Origin: Bacillota bacterium
GTDB lineage: Bacteria > Bacillota > Clostridia > Oscillospirales > Ruminococcaceae
NCBI GenBank assembly: GCA_023458875.1
Contig: JAEWXO010000064.1
Coordinates: 1-16,764 of the forward strand
DNA length: 16,764 nt
Reading direction: 5' to 3'
Both the position numbers and the translations under genes were made by a program. The notes under the pieces are model-generated. The model saw nothing but the letters and a program-made list of their open reading frames with translations, was not told where the DNA came from and ran no database searches. Below, piece after piece: positions 1 through 5,195 of the stretch. Positions within the stretch are counted from its first letter, which is position 1; each line of letters starts with the position of its first letter.

Positions 1-24
1 TGATGCCATAAGTGCGTTATTCAT
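1..24 (-). CDS. Start of a gene that continues beyond the left edge (8 codons visible)
   Basis: An ATG at 24-22 overlaps the TGA of the preceding minus-strand gene (21-23) in an ATGA arrangement, the usual form of translational coupling. Purine-rich AAAGGAAAGG lies upstream inside the preceding gene and could serve as ribosome binding site. Only MNNALMAS can be read, so no family can be named. Its place directly after an immunity gene suggests that the toxin/immunity array continues, but that is inference. Confidence 0.35.
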
Positions 25-461
25 TTCCTTTCGATTCCTTTCCTTTTATTATAGCGCACTTTCTTAAAAAAATAAAGTGCACAAGTATTTTTAACTAATA
101 ACTTACACACTTTATTATACACTCTCTCATTAGAATTTATTGACTCAATCAAAGCTTTTTCGTAATGAGATATAAATACATCTCTCGGTAGTAATGGCAA
201 ATAAGCCTTTATTTGTTTTGCTCCCTGCCAGTTTAAATCCTGCAACCACTTAAACATATCATCAATCACACAACTATTTCGCGGATATCCGACACCAATA
301 AGTATTTCTGCACACTTCTCCCAGCTTTGCTCATACCCACTTGGCTGAACAAAGCGTTTTAAATTGATTTTTTTGTTTTTCAGTATAAGCTTTATATATA
401 AGTTTTGTAAAATCTTTGAGGAAGATGAACGCAGAAATAAATAATATAGTTTATATGTCAT
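21..461 (-). CDS. DUF5071-like protein, probable immunity protein of the third toxin tip
   Basis: This gene encodes 146 residues without a signal peptide or membrane segment, so it is expected in the cytosol. The centre, about residues 45-122, carries the pattern MFKWLQDLNWQGAKQI followed by a helical stretch. It resembles the WLQDxNWPxA signature I associate with DUF5071, a family often seen as immunity proteins beside polymorphic toxins. The basic N-terminal 40 and C-terminal 20 residues are not typical and may be strain-specific. The ATG at 461 lies only 5 bases after the TAA (467-469) that once ended the toxin reading frame, with a purine-rich AGGGTAGG in front, which is a classic toxin-immunity pair. 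The toxin partner is broken by a stop codon while this gene is intact. The family call is from memory of the motif; the immunity role is inferred from position. Confidence 0.6.
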   Translation of the reverse strand: MTYKLYYLFLRSSSSKILQNLYIKLILKNKKINLKRFVQPSGYEQSWEKCAEILIGVGYPRNSCVIDDMFKWLQDLNWQGAKQIKAYLPLLPRDVFISHYEKALIESINSNERVYNKVCKLLVKNTCALYFFKKVRYNKRKGIERK

Positions 462-466
462 AATTA

Positions 467-931
467 TTAACCTACCCTAATACTTAAATTTCTTAAAATC
501 ACGCTATATGGATGTGGACTGACATCAGCCGTATCTCTTGTTGCTATTCATGCAGGCATAGTTGAAATTACAGTAGGATAAACACTTACATGATCCGGGC
601 CGTCAATTTCTGCATGTAATGATACAGTCTCATTTATCAATCCTTTTGTTGTAAATGTAAATGGACATTCCATAGGCATTGTAAGCTGATACGACAATCC
701 TCCTACGTCTTTTATTGGTCTCGGTGTCAAGTTTTTATATGTTCCGCTACCAAGTCGATATATAATTGTATCATTTGGTCTTTTCTTTTTAACTTTCTCT
801 ATTTCTTCGGCGGCATCCTTTTCTTTTACTCTGATTATTGTCTCAGCCGCCATATTAATTCCCGCTTGAACCCAAGTTATTGTTCCTTGAATAACCATTT
901 CGGTCAATGCATATAAGCTTGTGATTGTTTT
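467..931 (-). pseudogene. Third Rhs-type toxin tip, truncated at its 5' end and broken by an in-frame TGA
   Basis: Reading down from 931, the frame starts with KTITSLYALTEM, then a linker with a charged helix (VKEKDAAEEIEKVKKK). A compact domain follows that contains IIYRLGSGTYKNLTPR and GPDHVSVYPT. A TGA at 548-550 follows STMPA. The same frame then stays open as IATRDTADVSPHPYSVILRN until TAA at 467-469. A tryptophan codon TGG mutated to TGA is the simplest reading. The conserved Rhs core (DPSGYF) that should precede a tip is absent; three TAA codons and then the IS end at 941 lie where it should be. The YR...NLTP pattern resembles polymorphic-toxin C-termini, possibly of ADP-ribosyltransferase-like fold, which is uncertain. 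A 119-residue fragment could start at TTG (905-907) or an internal ATG, but would lack the last 27 residues. Confidence 0.7.
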
Positions 932-940
932 TTATTATTA

Positions 941-990
941 ACTCAAACTTCGCAGTTGAAAACTTCATATGCATCTTGAAAATTCAATAG
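941..990 (+). repeat. Left terminal inverted repeat of the IS remnant
   Basis: Bases 971-990 are the exact reverse complement of 2103-2122. Bases 941-951 (ACTCAAACTTC) are the exact reverse complement of 2142-2152. The stretch between the two blocks matches only in part. Matching stops outside 941, which sets the element boundary. Confidence 0.85.
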
Positions 991-1007
991 ATAGAGACAT
1001 AAAAAAG

Positions 1008-1087
1008 ATAGTATGTAGTCTCCAAAAATGTTATAATGATAGTACTAACAAAACATTAAAAGCATTACAAAGGAGATTACATACTAT
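1008..1087 (+). promoter_or_regulatory. Fold-back that would hide the transposase start in read-through RNA
   Basis: The arm at 1008-1023 pairs with 1072-1087 over 16 positions: 15 Watson-Crick pairs and one G-U pair (1018 with 1077). The right arm covers part of the AAAGGAG ribosome binding site (1069-1075) and most of the ATG at 1086-1088. A TATAAT box (1032-1037) lies between the arms, so RNA from the element's own promoter should start near 1044 and lack the left arm. No good -35 box is visible. Only RNA entering from outside could form the stem and block translation, as known for IS10 and IS50. The transposase is now broken, so this is a relic. Confidence 0.6.
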
Positions 1088-2069
1088 GTCTAAAATTATA
1101 ACACAGAAAGCAGAAGAAAACAAGTAGATTTCAGAAAGAATTAAGAGCTTTATGAAAAGATTTGATGTTTCAGCTGCATTAAAATCATCCAATTATACCT
1201 GTAAACAGTGTACTTTTATCTTCAGAAAATGACAAGACAGTGATAAATCAGGCCATAGAATTTGACAAAAGGACCAATGCATTCAAGAGACGCAATCTAT
1301 CCAGAACCAAGGCGACAGATGTCATGATTACTCTTCTTAAAGAAGCAAAATCAGCATGCATTAAGGCGAGTTATGTTCTGTTTGACAGCTGGTTTTCATC
1401 TCCGGATTCTATCTGCAAAGTCAAAGTTCTTGGTTACGATATTATAGCAATGGTAAAGAAATCATCAAAAGTATTTTATGAATACAATGGAAAAATGATG
1501 TCTGTATGCGATATTTACAAGTCTAATAAAAAGCGTCGCGGACGCTCAAGATACATCTTTCAGTAAACATCAATGTAGTGAAGGACGATAATGTTATTCC
1601 AGCTAAACTTGTTTATGTACGTAACAGGAATAAGAAAAGTGATTATCTTTGCATAGTGTCAACTGATACATCTCTGTCAGAAGAAATAATCAGAATATAC
1701 GGTAAACGCTGGAGCATTGAAGTTTTCTTCAAAGTATGCAAAAGCTATCTCTGTCTTTCTAAAGAGTGCCGTTCATTATCCTATGATGCCATGACAGCTC
1801 ATACAGCTGTTGTGTTTACAAGATATATGATGCTCGCTGTAAGTAAACGTGAAGCGGAAGATCCCCGTTCGATGGGCGAGCTATTTGTTTGCTGTACTGA
1901 CGAGCTTGCGGATATTGATTTTGCTCAGGCATTCGCTTTACTTATGGAGCTATTTGTAAGTACTGCCAAAGAAGTTTTAACAATTTCTAAACAGAAGATA
2001 TCTGATTTTGTTGATAAGTTCTTCGAATCTATTCCTGATGTTTTAAAAATCAAGTTGAAGACGGCCTGA
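1086..2069 (+). pseudogene. IS4-family-like DDE transposase pseudogene
   Basis: The gene survives as three pieces. Piece one starts at ATG 1086 behind AAAGGAG (spacing 10). It is stopped by TAG at 1125-1127, where related proteins should have a sense codon, and goes on as ISERIKSFMKRF until about 1200. There a large internal segment is missing and the frame changes. Piece two runs from about 1204 (NSVLLSSEN) to TAA at 1564-1566 and holds YVLFDSWFSSP, which probably carries the second catalytic Asp. One base has been lost near 1555-1560, and piece three continues in the next frame (about 1560 to TGA 2067-2069). It keeps the IS4 signature Y-x2-R-x3-E-x6-K exactly (Tyr at 1698, Glu at 1719, Lys at 1740). 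The first catalytic Asp should lie in the deleted part. The protein is inactive; the family call is firm on the YREK motif. Confidence 0.85.
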
Positions 2070-2102
2070 TTTACTGTTTATCGTTACTTTATACGGTTTA
2101 AA

Positions 2103-2152
2103 CTATTGAATTTTCAAGATGCACAGTTAATTTTGATGTGAGAAGTTTGAGT
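2103..2152 (-). repeat. Right terminal inverted repeat of the IS remnant
   Basis: This is the partner of 941-990: perfect over the inner 20 bases (2103-2122) and the outer 11 bases (2142-2152). It starts 33 bases after the transposase stop codon. Confidence 0.85.
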
Positions 2153-2205
2153 ATATTATATATTGTGTTTGCTAAAAAAGATGACGTGCATTAAAAAAAT
2201 ATATT

Positions 2206-2676
2206 TCAAAATACATCATATAAAACCGCTTCCTGATATTTCTCAAGATCTTCACCTAACCACAAGCAACTATCATCTGTTACCGTGTGAAATCTATAAA
2301 TCCATTCATTGTTGTTGTTTTGTGATAATATCGCGCAGAATTTGATATTATATTTGATTTTTAGCTGCATATTATATTCTTTAAAAAACTGTAGTGCAAC
2401 AGAAGATGAAACAGATGGGATATTAAGTTCATAATTAATAATTGTTTCATTCAAACTGGCTTCTGCACCAGTTTTATCTCCAAATATCCTGTTAACTATA
2501 TTTTGATTTTTTAAATTAATAGTGAATTTATTGGCAATCAGATAACCATTATAATATTTTATACGCTTAACGAGTTTTTTTACAATTTTAATGATTTTCA
2601 AACTAACTTCACTTTCAATGATTGTTTTATTATCGTCACATAATTCCTGTGACATTAATGAATTCATTTTTATCAT
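2206..2676 (-). CDS. Small cytosolic protein, probable immunity protein of the orphan HINT toxin
   Basis: From ATG 2676-2674 the gene encodes 156 residues. There is no signal peptide or membrane helix, so it should act in the cytosol. The ATG shares its A with the TGA of the toxin gene (TGATG), and AGGAG stands 7 bases upstream inside the toxin gene, so the two are translationally coupled. A TTG one codon earlier is possible but less well placed. I do not recognise the family. The N-terminal half is rich in Lys, Ile and Asn. The C-terminal part, NEWIYRFHTVTDDSCLWLGEDLEKY, has several aromatic and acidic residues and looks like the conserved part. It follows the toxin exactly as immunity genes do in Rhs systems, which is the whole basis for the function. 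It is visibly richer in AT than the Rhs core. Confidence 0.6.
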   Translation of the reverse strand: MIKMNSLMSQELCDDNKTIIESEVSLKIIKIVKKLVKRIKYYNGYLIANKFTINLKNQNIVNRIFGDKTGAEASLNETIINYELNIPSVSSSVALQFFKEYNMQLKIKYNIKFCAILSQNNNNEWIYRFHTVTDDSCLWLGEDLEKYQEAVLYDVF

Positions 2677-4193
2677 CAATTGTCTCCTAACAATATTTTC
2701 AAAGCTTGTTTTAATCCTCTGTTAAACTTAGGGTCATTCATTAGCTTTTTCATTGCTTTTTTTGATAATCCTATAAAGGTATTTTCATCAAAATCGTAAT
2801 AATACTTTTCATTGTTCTTATCATGATAATGTATATTACCATCTCTTCTCGGTGGATTTTCAACGTCAATACGTTCTGTCTTTCCATTTTGCCAAGTAGT
2901 TTCACTTGAAGTGTTTGTGCCATTATCTCCAATGTAATTATGCACCAGTACCGCTTCATCGCCGACAAAGAACGTATTATAATCCTCAACTTCAAGATTA
3001 TAAACCCTGATAGGCTTTTCAAGCCTTTCAAGCTCTGCACCTGTTACTACTGCCGTCGACCCGTCAATGAGGAACACTTCGTCTCCTTCATTAATATCTC
3101 CTGCAGCTACCCAGCCTCTGCCGGTTACATAGAACGGATGATTTGTTGTTGTGTCAATATCACCGACTGTTGTATGAAGGTGAAGTATCTCTGTCTGGTC
3201 GTGAACATAAACAGTCAGAACTTCCTTAAGCTCAGTCTTACCTGTATGGATGTCATATGCCCATATCTTATCTCCGACTTTTATCTCGTCGATTCGGATC
3301 TGTCCGTTTTCAGCTGCTACAAGTGTTTCTCCGGTAAAGCACGTCTGATGTACAGACATTATCTGAATCAGCAGCTGAATAGTACCCGTAATTGCAAGAT
3401 CTATATTTCCCTCTTTAATGTTGGTTATAATGCTCTCAAACTGCCCGGCAGCACCAAACGCCATGAATATTTTACTGAGGATAGGTCCGATTCGCTTAAT
3501 CTGGCACATGCGGTTAATTAATACACCTGTTACTATTCCTCGCGCCGCTGCTTCAAGTATATCCCATCCGCTTTTGTTTGGATCTGATATTGCCATTAGT
3601 ATTTCACGGCCTATGTCGTATATAGTGCACAGAGTATCTATGACATTAAGAGCACCCTTGATTTTCTGATAAATCATTACATAATTGGCGTATGCCTGAC
3701 TATCAAGGATGTCATTTATTGCTGAGGATACTGATATTTCTGCAAGTGAGAAATATCCGCTCGGGTCAACATTCATTACCGGGTTTGCATTTGCGTAAAG
3801 ATATTTATGAAGTGAAACCGGATCAAATATGCTTCCCTGGTATGTATCCATCGATATAAATGTACCTGTTGACGGATCCATGTATCTTGCTCTGAGGTAG
3901 TAAAGTCCTGTTGCGTTGTCAAACTGTTCTCCGCAGTAAAGGTAGCTGTTTTCTGTTTCACCTTCAGATGAAATCATGTTGCCCCATGCATCGTATACAT
4001 AACTGTCAGTTATATTACCCTCTGAATCTGTAAGATGTCTTACTGATCCGTAACCGTCTGTTAAGTAGTATGAAACAGCACCGTCGCGTTGCTGACTGAT
4101 AAGTTCCATTCCTCTTGTGTACCAGCACTTTAAGTTTCCGTCAGAACCGATTTCTGCGAGTACCTGTGTGAGACTGCTGTTTATGTCATTCAA
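2676..4193 (-). CDS. Orphan Rhs tip: Rhs core fragment, HINT autoprotease and toxin domain
   Basis: If started at TTG 4193-4191 this frame gives 505 residues. No ribosome binding site is visible there, and the matching frame further up is closed by TAA at 4224-4226 where the main Rhs gene has a Ser codon, so it is probably a silent cassette. Residues 1-148 copy the end of the main Rhs protein almost exactly, up to DPSGYF (143-148). A helical, partly hydrophobic linker follows (149-284). Residues 285-419 are a HINT (intein-like) domain: Cys285 in CFTGETL, block B TTNHPFY with His352, and the terminal VLVHN with Asn419. In this family it cuts the chain and frees the toxin; residue 420 is Tyr, so splicing is not expected. 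The last 86 residues are the toxin, with RIDVEN, GNIHYHDKN and a basic helical end. Similar endings occur in Firmicutes HINT toxins, but I cannot name the activity. Confidence 0.75.
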   Translation of the reverse strand: MNDINSSLTQVLAEIGSDGNLKCWYTRGMELISQQRDGAVSYYLTDGYGSVRHLTDSEGNITDSYVYDAWGNMISSEGETENSYLYCGEQFDNATGLYYLRARYMDPSTGTFISMDTYQGSIFDPVSLHKYLYANANPVMNVDPSGYFSLAEISVSSAINDILDSQAYANYVMIYQKIKGALNVIDTLCTIYDIGREILMAISDPNKSGWDILEAAARGIVTGVLINRMCQIKRIGPILSKIFMAFGAAGQFESIITNIKEGNIDLAITGTIQLLIQIMSVHQTCFTGETLVAAENGQIRIDEIKVGDKIWAYDIHTGKTELKEVLTVYVHDQTEILHLHTTVGDIDTTTNHPFYVTGRGWVAAGDINEGDEVFLIDGSTAVVTGAELERLEKPIRVYNLEVEDYNTFFVGDEAVLVHNYIGDNGTNTSSETTWQNGKTERIDVENPPRRDGNIHYHDKNNEKYYYDFDENTFIGLSKKAMKKLMNDPKFNRGLKQALKILLGDN

Positions 4194-4243
4194 ATAGGTT
4201 ATTTTTTCTGCTTCGGTTATCTTTTATGTTCTGTTTCCGGCAT
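3751..4243 (-). repeat. Direct repeat, orphan copy of the conserved Rhs core end
   Basis: This 493-bp stretch aligns without gaps to 5758-6250 (constant offset 2007) with only scattered substitutions. One end lies exactly at the DPSGYF codons, the point where Rhs tips diverge. The other end fades around 4243-4247, next to AAC AGA ACA codons. It is in the same orientation as its partner. Confidence 0.9.
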
Positions 4244-4388
4244 TTCCAGAACCATACTTATACTATTTAGACTCTAAAAAACTTTACTTATTATGAAGCT
4301 TATTATGGCAAAGAAAATAGAATTTACAGAAGAATAAAATTTGTATTCAAAAGATATTAAATCAAGTATTTTAGAATATTAGTAGTAT

Positions 4389-4438
4389 TATATAATTCCA
4401 TACAATTACTGTTTTTGTCAACTGATTTTTTTCCTATC
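4389..4438 (-). pseudogene. Fragment homologous to the YD-repeat region of the main Rhs gene
   Basis: Bases 4389-4438 align without gaps to 6641-6690, roughly three quarters identical, including 14 consecutive matches at 4411-4424. On the minus strand it reads SVDKNSNCMELYN, against AVDKNGICVASYK in the main protein. It is too short and isolated to be functional and marks an older, decayed Rhs copy. Confidence 0.55.
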
Positions 4439-4474
4439 AATAGATTATATTTGCATAAACAAAGACTTTCTCAG

Positions 4475-4512
4475 AAAAATCTGCATTCACTTTTCAGCGA
4501 ATGCAGATTTTT
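4475..4512. terminator. Strong bidirectional Rho-independent terminator
   Basis: Bases 4475-4488 and 4499-4512 form a perfect 14-bp stem with a 10-base loop. The stem ends give runs of five T on either strand, so it can work both ways. It lies below the big Rhs/immunity operon on the minus strand and above the orphan tip, so it would cut off read-through into the orphan cassette. Confidence 0.85.
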
Positions 4513-4543
4513 ATTAAACATTTTTTTTAATGAAATAAATGCT

Positions 4544-4660
4544 TTATCTGTTATTCAGCATCAAATAATTTTTTATATGTTCTCCTAATTCTTCATTCAT
4601 ACAAACCACATTCTCAATTTCTTCTATTGTGTATCCTAACGAGAACATACGATAAGCTAT
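4544..4660 (-). pseudogene. C-terminal remnant of an unrecognised gene
   Basis: From 4660 the minus strand reads 38 codons, beginning IAYRMFSLGYTIEEIENV and ending in LMLNNR, to TAA at 4544-4546; TAG at 4661-4663 closes the frame upstream. The composition is protein-like, and the frame stops 32 bases before the terminator, as the end of a real gene would. It could be translated as a 34-residue peptide from ATG 4648-4646, but no ribosome binding site is clear. It may be the end of a lost immunity gene; the family is unknown. Confidence 0.35.
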
Positions 4661-4676
4661 CTATCCTTTTTGAATT

Positions 4677-4773
4677 TCCGTGCAGGAATTATTTCAATGC
4701 AAGAAACACTCCAGGCACTCTAGTCTTCACTTGCAGTATATTTATGGAAATTCACCTGGTTACTTGCATTGTA
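4677..4773 (-). pseudogene. Fragment homologous to an internal Ig-like region of the main Rhs gene
   Basis: This stretch aligns without gaps to 11291-11387, about 70 percent identical by eye. On the minus strand it reads SNQVNFHKYTASED, then a TAG stop, then SAWSVSCIEII. The main protein has ANQLYLQKYTVCDEQGAWSVPCIEMI (about residues 1017-1042). The frame is short and interrupted, so it is a relic. It comes from far upstream of the tip, so more than an Rhs tip was once duplicated here. Confidence 0.65.
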
Positions 4774-4870
4774 TTTTTTTTAATAAACTATGCTTTCTAA
4801 AAATATAAAAAATAAATGTTGATTGTGAATAAAGTATAATCAAATTAAATAATGCCATAATATCCGGTCT

Positions 4871-5182
4871 TCACTGTTTCTTATGATCTGCCATATACAA
4901 ATCATAAGCCTCATCTATTTTTTTCTTACAAATCGAATTCCATTTTGTAATATTATTGCATCGTTCATCATCTGTTGTTTCCATATCTCCACCAAATCCA
5001 ATAAAGTGCATTGCAACTCCGTTTTTATCCACTAATGCAATTTCATTTGGTGCCTCTGTATATGATAAAAATTTGCAATGTGTACTAAAGCATTCAATAC
5101 TAATGTGTTCATTGTGCAATTTACATTTTTTCAATTCATTCACAGTACAATATGCTTCTAATAATATGTGATTATAAAACAT
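4871..5182 (-). CDS. Small cytosolic protein, probable immunity protein of the main Rhs toxin
   Basis: The gene encodes 103 residues starting at ATG 5182-5180. AGGAGA lies at 5197-5192, 9 bases upstream, and includes the TAG stop of the Rhs gene (5198-5196), so the two are co-transcribed and tightly linked. No signal peptide or membrane helix is seen. The protein holds IALVDKNGVAMHFIGFGGDMETTDDERCNNITKW followed by a basic helical end. It has four Cys residues, two of them close together (CFSTHC), but no clear metal site. I do not recognise the family. The immunity role rests on its size, its position directly behind the variable toxin tip, and an AT-richness that differs from the Rhs core, as is usual for exchanged tip/immunity pairs. 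It would be expected to bind the RelE-like tip in the producing cell. Confidence 0.6.
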   Translation of the reverse strand: MFYNHILLEAYCTVNELKKCKLHNEHISIECFSTHCKFLSYTEAPNEIALVDKNGVAMHFIGFGGDMETTDDERCNNITKWNSICKKKIDEAYDLYMADHKKQ

Positions 5183-5195
5183 CTGCTATCTTCTC

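Larger units (their letters stand above)
941..2152 (+). mobile_element. Decayed IS4-family-like insertion sequence
   Basis: Imperfect inverted repeats of about 50 bp (941-990 and 2103-2152) enclose remains of one transposase gene on the plus strand. The inner 20 bases of the repeats match perfectly and the outer 11 bases (ACTCAAACTTC) also match. The element is about 1.2 kb; an intact relative would be longer because an internal part of the transposase is missing. No clean target duplication is visible: TATTA occurs beside both ends, but this DNA is AT-rich and it may be chance. It lies between the second immunity gene and the third toxin tip, opposite to them, just where the third tip lost its upstream Rhs core. 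It is very probably unable to move by itself. Confidence 0.85.
4194..4870. other. Gene-poor, AT-rich stretch with decayed Rhs scraps and a terminator
   Basis: No intact gene is visible on either strand. It holds the broken upstream part of the orphan repeat (4194-4243), two short fragments homologous to internal parts of the main Rhs gene (4389-4438 and 4677-4773), a short orphan reading-frame remnant (4544-4660) and a strong hairpin terminator (4475-4512). Bases 4248-4388 and 4774-4870 are very AT-rich and I see nothing definable in them. Confidence 0.7.

Noticed and set aside
548..550. TGA read as tryptophan (recoding)
   Set aside because: TGA ends other genes in the window (2676-2678 and 2206-2208), and no selenocysteine-type element or recoding lineage is suggested.
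929..2160. TATTA on both sides of the IS as a target-site duplication
   Set aside because: The flanks are runs of A and T in which this five-base match is expected by chance, and it does not abut both ends equally.
2163..2345. Plus-strand 60-codon frame next to the IS end
   Set aside because: It overlaps the minus-strand immunity gene, has no ribosome binding site and has the look of random AT-rich translation.
2940..3669. Plus-strand frames of 193 and 83 codons opposite the orphan tip
   Set aside because: The minus strand encodes a clear HINT domain there; the plus-strand products are Cys-rich and resemble nothing.
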